Notes: a model not told the origin generated them from the sequence alone. DNA of 64,000 nt from Jeotgalibacillus campisalis (GCF_000829515.1 NZ_JXRR01000017.1:186001-250000); one strand, 5' to 3'; counted from the stretch's first letter, positions 20,114 through 31,837 are shown. Numbers and translations are program-made.

Positions 20114-20452
20114 TTACTCTCCTGAACCATCAGGAGCTATTCGATGATAATCTGTGCGTGATGGCAGCGGTTCGCTTTGATTTTCTTCTGCTTTTGCCAG
20201 CTGCTCGTTCAATTTCAGATTTTCGTTTTCAAGATGCTTTACTTTTCGCTGAGTAACAAATAATCGGAATAAGCCAACAGATCCAATAATTAACCCGCCC
20301 ATTAAAACCGAGCCTAAAATAACCAGGATCAGCGGTATTTCTGTTTCTGCAAAACCGAAGTTAACAGAAACCGGATCTACGTTTATAACAGCAAAAATTG
20401 CAACTAAAAGGGCAAAAATGATTCCTAAAATCAAAATCCACTGAAACTTCAT
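20114..20452 (-). CDS. LapA-domain (DUF1049) inner membrane protein, YrvD-like
   Basis: A 112-residue protein with two membrane segments (about residues 4-24 and 41-65) separated by the short conserved turn NVDPVSVNFGF. A cytoplasmic tail follows with a coiled coil (VKHLENENLKLNEQLAKAEE). Members of this family (LapA/YciS, YrvD) are small membrane proteins of uncertain function, in some bacteria linked to lipopolysaccharide assembly, which does not apply to a Gram-positive. The ATG at 20450-20452 has AAAGGAGGAC in front. It lies between recJ and secDF as in B. subtilis. Confidence 0.85.
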   Translation of the reverse strand: MKFQWILILGIIFALLVAIFAVINVDPVSVNFGFAETEIPLILVILGSVLMGGLIIGSVGLFRLFVTQRKVKHLENENLKLNEQLAKAEENQSEPLPSRTDYHRIAPDGSGE

Positions 20453-20703
20453 GGATTGTCCTCCTTTCAACTCAACTATTGGTCTACTTTAGAAATACCC
20501 TTAACTAACACCTGCTAATCCTATATAAATGAAGAAGCAGCACATAAACTGATCGTCATAAATGTGATAAAACCGTAGAATCAATTGCGTGATTTATCAT
20601 ATTTATTCGAAAACATGAATTTTAGAGTCTTGTTTCGAGTGATAGTTAGTTCAATTCATTGAGGCATCTACCAGGATAAATTCCGAACAGGCACACCCTT
20701 TAT

Positions 20704-20739
20704 TAAAGAAAGAGACCGCGACAAATGTCTCAGCCTCTC
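20704..20739 (-). terminator. Terminator after secDF
   Basis: On the minus strand AGAGGCTG..GAC pairs with GTC..CGGTCTCT around ATTT, and a T-rich tail follows. The rest of the 279-base gap (20471-20749) upstream of lapA shows no gene. Confidence 0.65.
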
Positions 20740-20749
20740 TCTTAATATG

Positions 20750-23011
20750 TTAGACAACAGGTTCATCTGACCATTCTTTTTTCTCTTTATACGTAACAAT
20801 GGAGCCTTTTTTCTTTAATTCACGTTTTTTCAGTACATACCAGAACTGCGTTGCGATAAAGACAGAAGAATAAGTTCCTGCAATCAACCCGATCAATAGC
20901 GCAATGGAAAAATTCAAGATCGAGGTTGCACCGAAAATAATCATGGCAACAACAACGAGTACAACCGTCAGCACTGTATTCACTGATCTGCCAAGTGTCT
21001 GCCTGAGTGATTGATTGACAATCTTAGCCAGCTGTTCTTTTGACTCGATAAGCTTAAGTTTTCTCATGTTTTCTCGTATTCTGTCAAACGTAACAATCGT
21101 ATCATTGATGGAATAACCAATAATGGTTAAGACCGCTGCGATAAATGTGATATCTACCTCAAGACGCAGAATGCTAAAGACTGCAATAATGAAGAAGGCA
21201 TCATGAACAAGCGCTACGACTGACGCCAGAGCCATGTATAATTCAAATCGGATTGAGACGTACAAGATAATGCCAAGGGAAGCAATGGCAACAGCATAGA
21301 GCGCGTTTTCAGCCAGCTCTTCTCCAATAATCGGATCTACTGTGGAAATGTTCGGATCAGACCCGTACTTGTCTTTAAAGTAGGTTTTTATCTCTGCGAT
21401 TTTATCCTGATCCAATGATTCCACGAATCTTGCGACGCCAATTTCCTGATTTTCACCGGAAATGATGATGTTGCTGGCTTCAAGATCAATCGCTGCAAGA
21501 TCTTCTTCCATTACTTCCTCACTTAGAGCTGTATCAGCCAGCACGTCCATTCTTGTACCGCTTGTGAAGTCGATTCCCAGATTTAACTTGAATATGATCA
21601 GAATCGAAAGTCCTGCTACAAGGAGAATACCGGATAAAGCAAAGAATTTTTTGCGGTTCCCAACAAAATCGATTCGGTCGAATTTTGTAGGCAAGTCAAG
21701 TGCATCTACCTCTTCTTTGTAATCATTAACTTCGGAAGCCTTAACGCCGAACCAGCCTTTTTTATTATCAAGGAATTTACTTCTGACCCAAAGACTCATA
21801 AAGAGGCGCGTACCGAATACAGCGGTAATAAAACTTACAACTATACTGATTAGCAACATTGTGGCAAACCCTTTTACTGAGCTTGTTCCAAAGTAAAACA
21901 GGACGATGCCCGCTAATAATGTTGTAATATTCGCATCAAAAATGGTCCATAAAGAGGATCTGCTTCCCTCTTCGTATGCCTGTCGAACAGGCTTGCCGAC
22001 TTTCAGTTCTTCTTTTATTCTTTCATAGGTAATGATATTGGCATCAATCGCCATACCGACTCCAAGGATCAGGGCAGCAATCCCAGGAAGTGTAAGGACA
22101 CCATTTAACCAATCAAAAATTAATAAAATCAAATAAATATAGACCGAGAGTGTGAGTACACCGATGATTCCCGGGAAACGGTAAAAAGCAATCATAAATA
22201 AGAAAATCAGAGAAATCCCGATTATCCCAGCTAATATAGTCTGATCCATTGCCATTAAACCGAATGATGCACCAACAGAGGTAGAGTACACTTCTTCTAG
22301 TTCAACCGGAAGCGCTCCTGCATTCAGCAAATCGGCTAAATCCTGAGCTTCCTGAGGAGTGAAGCTCCCTTCAATGACCGGTGTGGTTGTTGAAATAACT
22401 TCTGAGACATTCGGTGCTGAAATGAATTTAGGTTCTTCTTTTCCCGCTTCTTCAGCGTAAGAATCTCCTTCTTCATAATCCAGCCAAATAACTAGCTTAT
22501 TATTTGGAGGTCCCATTTCTAGAACTTCTTGTGTTACTTCAGCAAATTTTTGTCCGCTTTGCAATTCTAATCTGACGATAGGCTGATTTTCCTCATTAAA
22601 CGTCTGAGAAGAACCACCTTCTACTAAATCGGATCCGCTCAGCATTTCGTTGTCATTTACATCTCGGAAGGTAAGATTTGCTTCAGTGGAAAGGATTTCT
22701 CTTGCCTGGTTCTGGTCTTCCACTCCTGCAAGCTGCACACGTATCCGGTTGCCGTTTTCCACTTGAATAACCGGCTCGCTTACGCCTAAAACATTTACTC
22801 TTCGATCAAGTGCCTGGGCTGTGTCGGAAACAACTTCCGGTGGAACATCCTCCCCGTCTTCACCCTTTACTTGATAAAGAACTTCAAAACCACCCTGGAG
22901 ATCTAAACCCAGCTTGATATTTCCTAAAATAGTCTGGGTTGTCACCCCCATAGCGCCACCAATTAAAACTATCAGTAAGATGAAGGTGACGATTCTGCTT
23001 CTTTTTACCAT
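20750..23011 (-). CDS. secDF: Protein translocase subunit SecDF (fused)
   Basis: A 753-residue fusion of SecD and SecF with 12 predicted membrane segments. The SecD part contains the signature GLDLQGG near residues 35-41 and its own six-segment bundle with GVGMAIDANIITYERIKEEL. The SecF part starts near residue 445 (FDRIDFVGNRKKFF) and has LGIDFTSGTR and IGYSINDTIVTFDRIREN. SecDF uses the proton gradient to aid late steps of protein export. I chose the ATG at 23009-23011 (MVKRSRIV); AGGAGG lies 11 bases upstream, somewhat far. The fused form is usual in Bacillus. Confidence 0.97.
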   Translation of the reverse strand: MVKRSRIVTFILLIVLIGGAMGVTTQTILGNIKLGLDLQGGFEVLYQVKGEDGEDVPPEVVSDTAQALDRRVNVLGVSEPVIQVENGNRIRVQLAGVEDQNQAREILSTEANLTFRDVNDNEMLSGSDLVEGGSSQTFNEENQPIVRLELQSGQKFAEVTQEVLEMGPPNNKLVIWLDYEEGDSYAEEAGKEEPKFISAPNVSEVISTTTPVIEGSFTPQEAQDLADLLNAGALPVELEEVYSTSVGASFGLMAMDQTILAGIIGISLIFLFMIAFYRFPGIIGVLTLSVYIYLILLIFDWLNGVLTLPGIAALILGVGMAIDANIITYERIKEELKVGKPVRQAYEEGSRSSLWTIFDANITTLLAGIVLFYFGTSSVKGFATMLLISIVVSFITAVFGTRLFMSLWVRSKFLDNKKGWFGVKASEVNDYKEEVDALDLPTKFDRIDFVGNRKKFFALSGILLVAGLSILIIFKLNLGIDFTSGTRMDVLADTALSEEVMEEDLAAIDLEASNIIISGENQEIGVARFVESLDQDKIAEIKTYFKDKYGSDPNISTVDPIIGEELAENALYAVAIASLGIILYVSIRFELYMALASVVALVHDAFFIIAVFSILRLEVDITFIAAVLTIIGYSINDTIVTFDRIRENMRKLKLIESKEQLAKIVNQSLRQTLGRSVNTVLTVVLVVVAMIIFGATSILNFSIALLIGLIAGTYSSVFIATQFWYVLKKRELKKKGSIVTYKEKKEWSDEPVV

Positions 23012-23179
23012 TATGTATAAATCCTCCTCGAGTTTAAATGCACATTTGACTTTCATTAACCATTCCGAAGTTCTCCGTTATAACTTTAAGCGTACTGCAG
23101 GAGAATTATCCGAATTTTAACAACAAATTAATTATGAATCAGATATTATGGAGTGTCAATGGCTTTCCGTTTGATGCGT

Positions 23180-23515
23180 TTAAAGCGTTTCCCCGTTTTC
23201 ATTTATCCCTTGTTCACCGTGCAGCAGCAGATGAAGTTCATCTTCATTTAATTTCACATTTTTTGATGAAGCCTTGTATTCATTGCGTGTGGTCCAGTTC
23301 ATATAATCTCCTGAACGAATCGTAAGAACATCATTGACGACAACATGCAGGGGAATATCATTCTCTTCATTTTTCCATTTTTTCTGCACTAAATAATGCC
23401 ACAGGGCCTGTTCTGTCACAGAATCGTACCCATACAAATGAAGTTCTTCTGCTTTACTTGTCAGCGCAGGACCTAACTCATTGAAAACTTCTTCAAATGA
23501 AGCATGCTTATTCAT
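23180..23515 (-). CDS. comN: Post-transcriptional regulator ComN (YrzD) family
   Basis: A 111-residue soluble protein. The recognisable part is the first 75 residues (FEEVFNELGPALTSKAEEL, YGYDSVTEQALWHYL, IPLHVVVNDVLTIRSGDYMNW), which match the ComN/YrzD family; the last ~35 residues are a charged tail. In B. subtilis ComN acts post-transcriptionally on comE mRNA and interacts with DivIVA. The position between secDF and spoVB is the same as in B. subtilis. Family recognition is moderate to good. Confidence 0.8.
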   Translation of the reverse strand: MNKHASFEEVFNELGPALTSKAEELHLYGYDSVTEQALWHYLVQKKWKNEENDIPLHVVVNDVLTIRSGDYMNWTTRNEYKASSKNVKLNEDELHLLLHGEQGINENGETL

Positions 23516-23627
23516 TACTCTCCCCCTATAATTGGCCTATCTTTATTTTTTCGTCATAGGCTGTCCTATTCCGAGCATATGGTTAATTGTACCGAAAAAA
23601 GTTCTCTTTGAGAAGGTGGATTGACAA

Positions 23628-25166
23628 TTGTCTACATTTATAAAAGGAACCTTAATTCTCATCTTCGCCGCTATGCTGACTAAAGTGCTTGGGTTCATCC
23701 ATCGTATGGTGCTTGCAAGAATGGTGGGAGAAGAAGGCGTCGGCCTTTATATGATGACGTTTCCTACATTAATGCTCGTGATAACAATTACTCAGCTTGG
23801 TCTGCCAGTAGCAATAGCGAAGTTTGTATCCGAAGCAACAGCAAAAAAAGAAGAACAGGTCGTCCAGCGGATATTGAACGTTTCTCTTTTGATCACCGGC
23901 ACCCTTGCCCTCACCTTTACGCCTGCAATGTTTTTGCTTGCGCCATTTTTAACAGAAACCTTATTTGCAGATGACAGAACCTTTTGGCCGTTTGTTGCGA
24001 TCCTTCCTATTGTCCCGATTGCCGCTTTCTCAGCAGTACTGAGAGGGTATTTTCAAGGCAAGCAGCAAATGGGCGTCACAGCAGTTGGATCGATTATTGA
24101 ACAGCTTATCCGTCTTGTTCTGCTATACATACTCGTTGGCATGCTACTTCCAATGGGGATTGAATATGCTGCTGCAGGAGCTATGCTTGCCTCTATTGGA
24201 GGAGAATTATTATCTCTCGGGTATCTGTACTTCCATTTTGTTTACTCCAGAAGAAAGATTCTCAATCGCAATGCATCTGGGGTTCAGCCTGCGCGTAAGA
24301 CGATTGCCAAACAGCTTCTGAGTATTGCCCTTCCTTCTACCGGAAGCCGGATGATTGGATCAATCGCCTGGTTTTTAGAACCGATTCTTGTCATGCAATG
24401 TTTGACAATGGTTGGATTTACAGCTGCATTCGCTACAAAAGAGTACGGCATGCTTACAGGATTTGTGCTGCCGCTTTTATTACTGCCTTCTTTTATAACG
24501 GTTTCACTCAGCACAGCTTTGGTCCCTGCTATCAGTGAAGCAAAAGCAAAAAATCAGTTTGTCACAGTTGAGCATCGTATTCAACAAGCGCTAAGAATTT
24601 CACTCGTTACCGGAGGGTTGTTTTCGATTCTTCTCGTGACGCATGGAACCTACCTGCTGGAGGCACTTTACCATTCCACAAATGGGGCCCCTCTTCTGCA
24701 TTTCATGGCTGTTCTGTTTATATTTTATTACTATCAGGGCCCTCTACATGCCGTTTTACAGGCCTATGACGCTGCTGGTCCGGCTATGATTAACAGCTTA
24801 ATTGGTGCTGTAATAAAGCTTGTAGTAATGGCTGCTCTCATGCTTCAGCCAGGGATGGGCATAACCGGTGCAGCGATTGGCATCATGGTGGGTCTTGTCA
24901 TGGTCACTCTTCTTCATTTTTTTACAATGAGAAAGCTGGTTCCAATCAAAATTCCATACGCTCAGTATGGTGCTGTAGCGTTTTTAATGCTTAGTATGTA
25001 TGTTCTTGAGAAAACGTTTTTCGACTCACTTCTTCCCGCTTATTTGCTGCATCCACTTGTTACGATGGTTATTCTTATCGGAACCTACCTTGTCATGGGA
25101 CGTTTTTTAAATGTGATAAAACAAGAGGATTGGTCATTTTTCTCGAGCTGGAGAAAAACTAGATAG
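23628..25166 (+). CDS. spoVB: Stage V sporulation protein B (MATE/MOP-family flippase)
   Basis: A 512-residue polytopic membrane protein with about 14 hydrophobic segments, of the polysaccharide/lipid flippase superfamily (MOP). The N-terminus FIKGTLILIFAAMLTKVLGFIHR is typical of SpoVB. It is needed for spore cortex synthesis, probably as a lipid II or precursor flippase in the forespore outer membrane. It starts with TTG (23628-23630), with AAGGTGG eight bases upstream. Its 3' end overlaps the convergent DUF421 gene by 33 bases. Confidence 0.93.
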   Translation: MSTFIKGTLILIFAAMLTKVLGFIHRMVLARMVGEEGVGLYMMTFPTLMLVITITQLGLPVAIAKFVSEATAKKEEQVVQRILNVSLLITGTLALTFTPAMFLLAPFLTETLFADDRTFWPFVAILPIVPIAAFSAVLRGYFQGKQQMGVTAVGSIIEQLIRLVLLYILVGMLLPMGIEYAAAGAMLASIGGELLSLGYLYFHFVYSRRKILNRNASGVQPARKTIAKQLLSIALPSTGSRMIGSIAWFLEPILVMQCLTMVGFTAAFATKEYGMLTGFVLPLLLLPSFITVSLSTALVPAISEAKAKNQFVTVEHRIQQALRISLVTGGLFSILLVTHGTYLLEALYHSTNGAPLLHFMAVLFIFYYYQGPLHAVLQAYDAAGPAMINSLIGAVIKLVVMAALMLQPGMGITGAAIGIMVGLVMVTLLHFFTMRKLVPIKIPYAQYGAVAFLMLSMYVLEKTFFDSLLPAYLLHPLVTMVILIGTYLVMGRFLNVIKQEDWSFFSSWRKTR

Positions 25167-25811
25167 CCTGCTTTCGTCCGTACTTACAAACCATCTTCCA
25201 TCTTCAAACGAACAAAAGAAAATTTTATGCAGCTGAGCGTAGCCTTCTTTTTCAAGCTCTTCTCTCAGCCAGTTTTCATCCTTGTCTATATTTGATAAAT
25301 GATCATGCTGTATGATGCCATCCATCACCAGAGGAAGAGATAATTCCCCCTCTCTTCTTCCTTTTCTTAAAACGGTCAGAATCCCAGAGGGTTCCAATAT
25401 CGCAAATTCAACATCATGTACATCAAAAATATCTTTTTCACGAAGCTGCTGCATTAAGTCATCGATGTTATACCGGTTTTTCCTCATTTCTTTTCTCATC
25501 AATTGTCCATGCCGAATTAGGACAGACGGCGTGCCATCCACCAAGTCTCTGAACGATTTGTTTTTCAAGGAAAACCAGGAAAGCAGTACTTGAAGAGACA
25601 TAAGTAAAAGCATTGGAAACACAGCTTTAAACATATTAATGTCAGGATCTTCAATGGCAAAAACAGCCACTTCTCCTATCATCATGAACACGATTAGATC
25701 CAATAAACTCAGTTCACCTACTTCTCGTTTGCCCATCAATCGAAAAATTAACAGAATAAGACCATAAAGAATAATCGTTCTGATTCCGACTAAAAGATAT
25801 TCTTCAACCAA
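25134..25811 (-). CDS. DUF421 membrane protein (YrbG/YetF-like)
   Basis: A 225-residue protein. Three membrane segments lie in the first ~80 residues (GIRTIILYGLILLIFRLMGKREVGELSLLDL is characteristic), followed by a cytoplasmic domain with SVLIRHGQL and the C-terminal YDIDDLM-like region NRYNIDDLMQQLREK. Related YetF-type proteins occur in spore germination of B. subtilis, but the molecular role is unclear. I prefer the TTG at 25809-25811, with AAAGG nine bases upstream. A second TTG at 25844 would add 11 residues but has a poor ribosome site, and the ATG at 25820 abuts AAAGG directly. Confidence 0.85.
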   Translation of the reverse strand: MVEEYLLVGIRTIILYGLILLIFRLMGKREVGELSLLDLIVFMMIGEVAVFAIEDPDINMFKAVFPMLLLMSLQVLLSWFSLKNKSFRDLVDGTPSVLIRHGQLMRKEMRKNRYNIDDLMQQLREKDIFDVHDVEFAILEPSGILTVLRKGRREGELSLPLVMDGIIQHDHLSNIDKDENWLREELEKEGYAQLHKIFFCSFEDGRWFVSTDESRLSSFSPAREK

Positions 25812-25896
25812 TGGCCTCATCCTTTCAAAAACGGCTTTTTTCAACTAGTATGACCTACTTTGGAGCTCACTACACAAAAAGAACAGGAGGATGGAT

Positions 25897-26280
25897 ATGT
25901 CTTCATGGCTGCAAATAGGAAAAGGAATTACGTATGGGATGATCGTCATCGCAGTTGCAGTTCTGGCGATTTCGATTATTATGGCTACTTTACTCGCGCT
26001 AACACCTTTAAAAGAACTGGAGATGACAAAGTGGCTGAATGGGTCTATGTTTGCAGTGGTGTTAACAGGCTCTATTGTAGGAGGCGCTGTGTCGAAAGTA
26101 AAAGGGCTTTTTGTAGGAGGAATAATTGGCCTTTTGATGGCTGCCCTTTCATTTCTTTTATCAGCTGAAGGCGCTCTATGGACAGCATCTTCCCTTCATG
26201 CTGCATTAACGTTATTTATTTCACTCGTTGGGGGAATTGCAGGAGTCAATCTTTTTGGAGGAAAAGGAGAAAAAGCATAA
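25897..26280 (+). CDS. TIGR04086-family membrane protein (YrzE-like)
   Basis: A 127-residue protein with four membrane segments (about residues 8-35, 45-62, 66-85 and 95-120), rich in Gly and Ala, with no soluble domain. The family is found in Firmicutes beside yajC, as here and in B. subtilis (yrzE); its function is unknown. Of two nearby ATG codons the second (25897) is preferred, because AGGAGG lies six bases before it but touches the first. Confidence 0.8.
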   Translation: MSSWLQIGKGITYGMIVIAVAVLAISIIMATLLALTPLKELEMTKWLNGSMFAVVLTGSIVGGAVSKVKGLFVGGIIGLLMAALSFLLSAEGALWTASSLHAALTLFISLVGGIAGVNLFGGKGEKA

Positions 26281-26281
26281 T

Positions 26282-26323
26282 AAAAAAGCTGACGAGTTTG
26301 TTTTCCACTCGCCAGCTTTTTTG
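26282..26323. terminator. Bidirectional terminator between the YrzE-like gene and yajC
   Basis: AAAAAGCTGACGAGT pairs with ACTCGCCAGCTTTTT with one mismatch, and it is flanked by T runs useful to both convergent genes. Confidence 0.9.
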
Positions 26324-26330
26324 TATGGGA

Positions 26331-26603
26331 TTACATTCCCACTTGCTTGTCTACAACTTCACGCACTGCATTGCGGTCATAAGTCAGACGGCTGCCATCG
26401 CCGCACTTCAGGATAACCTGTCCCTCGTCAAGTGCATCAATAATGCCGTGAAGGCCACCAATGGTTACAACTTTATCACCTTTTGCAAGGCTGCTTTGCA
26501 TTTCAACTACCTTTTTCTGACGCTTTTGCTGCGGGCGAATCAAAAAAAGATACATTAAGGCAAACATTAAAATAAGTGGTACTAAAGTAATCAACGTTTC
26601 CAT
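26331..26603 (-). CDS. yajC: Preprotein translocase subunit YajC
   Basis: A 90-residue protein with a single N-terminal membrane segment (residues 3-23, ending LFLIRPQQKRQKK, the family hallmark) and a small soluble domain with LAKGDKVVTIGGLHGII. YajC associates with SecDF in the translocon. It has AGGAGGAG upstream and lies 35 bases after tgt in the queA-tgt-yajC order common to many bacteria. Confidence 0.96.
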   Translation of the reverse strand: METLITLVPLILMFALMYLFLIRPQQKRQKKVVEMQSSLAKGDKVVTIGGLHGIIDALDEGQVILKCGDGSRLTYDRNAVREVVDKQVGM

Positions 26604-26638
26604 ATTGCTTTAACTCCTCCTTCCTGCCGTTCAATCTA

Positions 26639-28820
<2,182 letters not shown>

Positions 28821-28837
28821 TATCTTTACTCCTATCT

Positions 28838-29041
28838 TTAGCGAAAGCGACCGATAATAAAGAAAATTCCAGTTAAAATTACACTGATGAGAATCGATGT
28901 AACAATTGGAAAATAAATGGTCATATTTTCACGTTTTATAACAAAATCGCCGGGCAGCCTGCCCAGCTTAATAAATTGCATCAAAAATCCTGCTGCAAGA
29001 AGCACGGCCCCAATAAGCATAATGGTTTTTGGAATGGTCAT
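28838..29041 (-). CDS. DUF2905 small membrane protein (YrzS-like)
   Basis: A 67-residue protein with two membrane segments (about 5-22 and 42-63) joined by the conserved loop [21 protein letters not shown]. The family is common in Firmicutes and Cyanobacteria; its function is unknown. The ATG overlaps the ruvB stop (ATGA), so it is translationally coupled within the ruvA-ruvB-queA-tgt operon. Confidence 0.85.
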   Translation of the reverse strand: MTIPKTIMLIGAVLLAAGFLMQFIKLGRLPGDFVIKRENMTIYFPIVTSILISVILTGIFFIIGRFR

Positions 29042-30039
29042 TGCGGCATCTCCAGTTTAAAATGCTGATATACTTTATCCGTTACCATTCTTCCTCTTGG
29101 GGTGCGCTGCAGAAATCCAATTTGCAGCAAATAAGGTTCATAAACATCTTCAATTGTAGCAGATTCTTCCCCAATACTTGCAGCGATGGTATCGAGCCCC
29201 ACAGGACCGCCCTTGAATCGGTCAATTATGGCGCGAAGGAGTTTATGGTCAATGTGATCGAGTCCAAGCTGGTCCACTTGAAGAAGCTCTAAAGATTCCT
29301 GGGCAATCGGAAAGGTAATGGCCCCTTCTGCTCTGACTTGGGCAAAATCCCGCACCCTTTTTAATAATCGATTGGCAATACGAGGTGTTCCACGCGACCT
29401 TCTCGCTATTTCAAGTGCACCCTCGCGATCGATTTCTGTTTGGAAAATACTTGATGTTCTCTCAACGATCGTCACCAAATCTTTTTCTTCGTAATATTCA
29501 AGCCTGCTTAAAACACCGAAGCGGTCCCGTAAAGGCGCGGAGATAGCTCCAGCTCTTGTCGTGGCACCTACTAGCGTGAACGGTGGAAGATCCAGCCGGA
29601 CTGAACGCGCACTTGGCCCGGTGCCTATCACAATATCAAGGCAAAAATCCTCCATGGCCGGGTATAGGACTTCCTCAATTGCTCTTGGCAGACGGTGGAT
29701 TTCATCAATAAATAACACATCGCCAGGTTCGAGTGACGACAAAATGGCTGCCAGATCTCCGGGCCGTTCAATAGCCGGGCCTGCGGTCGTACGCATATTT
29801 ACGCCCATTTCATTCGCAATAACAGCAGCCAGTGTCGTTTTCCCAAGACCAGGAGGACCATAGAGGAGAACATGGTCAAGTGTTTCTTCTCTGTTTCTTG
29901 CAGCCTGTATAAAAATCTCCAGATTGCTTTTAACACGGTCCTGTCCAATATATGTCTCAAGAAGCTGCGGCCGCAGCGTTTGTTCAAACGATTGTTCTTC
30001 AGTATTTTCCGCTTCGCTTGATAGAATCCGGTCTTCCAT
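29038..30039 (-). CDS. ruvB: Holliday junction branch migration ATPase RuvB
   Basis: A 333-residue AAA+ motor. Walker A is GPPGLGKTT (about residues 61-69), Walker B is [10 protein letters not shown], sensor 1 is LVGATTRAG and the arginine finger region is [10 protein letters not shown]-terminal winged helix binds DNA ([12 protein letters not shown]). RuvB hexamers drive branch migration with RuvA. The ATG follows GGAGGGGGATCG. Confidence 0.98.
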   Translation of the reverse strand: MEDRILSSEAENTEEQSFEQTLRPQLLETYIGQDRVKSNLEIFIQAARNREETLDHVLLYGPPGLGKTTLAAVIANEMGVNMRTTAGPAIERPGDLAAILSSLEPGDVLFIDEIHRLPRAIEEVLYPAMEDFCLDIVIGTGPSARSVRLDLPPFTLVGATTRAGAISAPLRDRFGVLSRLEYYEEKDLVTIVERTSSIFQTEIDREGALEIARRSRGTPRIANRLLKRVRDFAQVRAEGAITFPIAQESLELLQVDQLGLDHIDHKLLRAIIDRFKGGPVGLDTIAASIGEESATIEDVYEPYLLQIGFLQRTPRGRMVTDKVYQHFKLEMPQ

Positions 30040-30069
30040 TCTACGATCCCCCTCCGCTTTCTCGTTTTG

Positions 30070-30681
30070 TTACGAAAGCTTCAGCATCAGCTGCAATCCT
30101 TTTTTAATGTATTCATCCGTCGTTAAGGTTTCTTTCCGCAGTGTCGGTTCCAATTTCTTTACTTCCCGCTCTGAATAACCGAGTGCTTTTAAAGCAAGCA
30201 GCGCTTCTTCCAGCTCTTTTTTATCTGTGAAGGTGTTCCGGTCAGGATCTGCAAAAAGGTTAGGAAAATAATCAGGCACCACATCTTGAAGTTTTCCTTT
30301 TAAATCCAGAATCATTTGTCTGGCTGTTTTCTTTCCTACGCCTGGAAATTTCGTTAAAAAGGTCTCGTTTTCGTCTTCAATGGCTTGTATCACTTGCTCC
30401 GGCGCACCGGATGCCAAGATAGCCAGCGCCCCTTTTGGTCCAATTCCTGAAACATTGAGAAGTTTCATAAATAGCAGTTTTTCCTCCATGGAGGGAAAGC
30501 CAAACAGGGAGATCTGATCTTCACGTACATGCTGATAAATGAAAATTTGTGCAGATTGACCCTGTTTTTGCGACATAACAAAGGGATTAGGCATAAACAG
30601 CTGGTAGCCAATCCCCTGGTGGTCCAGCACAATATATTCCGTACTTATGTATGCAATTTCGCCTTTTATGTATTCATACAT
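30070..30681 (-). CDS. ruvA: Holliday junction DNA helicase subunit RuvA
   Basis: A 203-residue protein. It has an N-terminal OB fold ([28 protein letters not shown]), two helix-hairpin-helix motifs ([15 protein letters not shown] at about 70-84 and [16 protein letters not shown] at about 107-122), and a flexible C-terminal domain with [15 protein letters not shown] that contacts RuvB. It is the first gene of a ruvA-ruvB-DUF2905-queA-tgt-yajC transcript. Confidence 0.98.
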   Translation of the reverse strand: MYEYIKGEIAYISTEYIVLDHQGIGYQLFMPNPFVMSQKQGQSAQIFIYQHVREDQISLFGFPSMEEKLLFMKLLNVSGIGPKGALAILASGAPEQVIQAIEDENETFLTKFPGVGKKTARQMILDLKGKLQDVVPDYFPNLFADPDRNTFTDKKELEEALLALKALGYSEREVKKLEPTLRKETLTTDEYIKKGLQLMLKLS

Positions 30682-30823
30682 TACATTTTCGCTCCTTCAA
30701 GTCCATTCTTCATTGTATCATATTTTTACCTTCAAATAATTTTATGAATTTGTGACAGTTAAACAAAACGTCTGTTCTTATCTTAACAGACCTTTTTGTT
30801 TACTTCATCAAGAATGACCTAAA

Positions 30824-30858
30824 ATAAAAAAACAACCGGCATGGAAAGTCGGCTGTTT
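30824..30858 (-). terminator. Terminator directly after bofC
   Basis: On the minus strand CAGCCG pairs with CGGTTG (one G-U) around a nine-base loop, followed by seven T. The hairpin begins one base after the bofC stop codon. Confidence 0.8.
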
Positions 30859-31166
30859 TAAGGTGATACAGAGCTATATCCACTGAAAATGGTAAGAGGT
30901 GACAACTCGGGTACTTGAGATCTGAAAACCACTTCTTCTTTTGACATGTTAACAAGTTGCCAGGCTGTATATTTTGCCCAGAAATCCTCCATGGATTGTA
31001 CGTTTTCAGTTCGGGTTTCCACTTTTTTATCTCCATCCTCGTAGATGGTTTCAAGCGTTACGAATATCGAATGGTCTGCTTCTGCATAGGCAGAGTGATG
31101 AGTAAACCCAAGTGCTGTAAATAAGATAAAACTCGTGAGAATCAATTTGCTTGCAGCTTTTTTCAA
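30858..31166 (-). CDS. bofC: BofC-like forespore regulator, shortened to its first domain
   Basis: A 102-residue exported protein. The N-terminus is a signal peptide (MKKAASKLILTSFILFTALG ... AYAEA). The mature part (TLETIYEDGDKKVETRTENV, SMEDFWAKYTAWQLV, SPLTIFSGY) lines up with the N-terminal domain of B. subtilis BofC (170 residues). The whole C-terminal domain is missing: the stop is followed at once by a terminator and I see no continuation in other frames. BofC in B. subtilis restrains the SpoIVB checkpoint protease controlling sigma-K. The start is TTG (31164-31166) with AGGAGG at eight to nine bases. Position after ruvA (minus strand) matches B. subtilis. Confidence 0.78.
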   Translation of the reverse strand: MKKAASKLILTSFILFTALGFTHHSAYAEADHSIFVTLETIYEDGDKKVETRTENVQSMEDFWAKYTAWQLVNMSKEEVVFRSQVPELSPLTIFSGYSSVSP

Positions 31167-31233
31167 TTCGAACACCTCCTTAAGAGTAGTGTCCCTATTC
31201 AGTGACTGCATTATACATAAAAAGGCAATACGG

Positions 31234-31743
31234 CTATGACATTTTTGTCATTAATCCTTTTAAATTTTCCATGTTCTCATGTTCCCATTTTTCATCATAG
31301 CCGATACGAAGCCCCCGATCCAATCCCTGAGCTGCGCGGTAGGTTGCTTTATCCTGTGACACATAGATGTGAAATTCATCTCCAACCTGCTCCCTGACCA
31401 CATTATAAACTTCCTCTTCTACATCTTGTTCATTTGAGTGCGTGACTGCAGCGGCGATTTCATTATCATGCACAATCACTTTGACATAGTCCACACCCTC
31501 TATTTTTTTTACCAATTCCGCCAGGTGATCTGAAATTTCCCCCTGATGAATTTCATCCCTCGCTCCTGAATTCTGTACCCACAAACCATCCAGCTCAGCT
31601 ATGTCCCGGTCTTCGTTCTGATCAAACCGATCGTTTTCTCTTGAAAGCACGGGTGGCTGCTGATGGGGGTCTACACCTTTATAGTCTGCATAGCAGCCTG
31701 AAATCATAAACGTCATTAATAAAAGTCCCGCATATTTTTTCAT
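31234..31743 (-). CDS. YhcN/YlaJ-family sporulation lipoprotein (CoxA/YrbB-like)
   Basis: A 169-residue lipoprotein. It has a short signal sequence with lipobox MISGC (cysteine at about residue 16), then a charged linker, then a domain with DHLAELVKKIEGVDYVKVIVHDNEIAAAVTHS that is typical of the YhcN/YlaJ spore lipoprotein family. The ATG at 31741-31743 has GGAGG eight bases upstream. In B. subtilis the cortex lipoprotein CoxA (YrbB) lies between bofC-csbX and safA, so this is its positional counterpart. It probably localises to the forespore membrane or cortex. Confidence 0.8.
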   Translation of the reverse strand: MKKYAGLLLMTFMISGCYADYKGVDPHQQPPVLSRENDRFDQNEDRDIAELDGLWVQNSGARDEIHQGEISDHLAELVKKIEGVDYVKVIVHDNEIAAAVTHSNEQDVEEEVYNVVREQVGDEFHIYVSQDKATYRAAQGLDRGLRIGYDEKWEHENMENLKGLMTKMS

Positions 31744-31837
31744 TTGATTGCCCTCCATTTGTTTATGGATAGCTTTTGATAAAATGTGCGGGTTCATTCG
31801 CTCAGGATCTCTCCAAATATTGTCGATTCAAATTATG

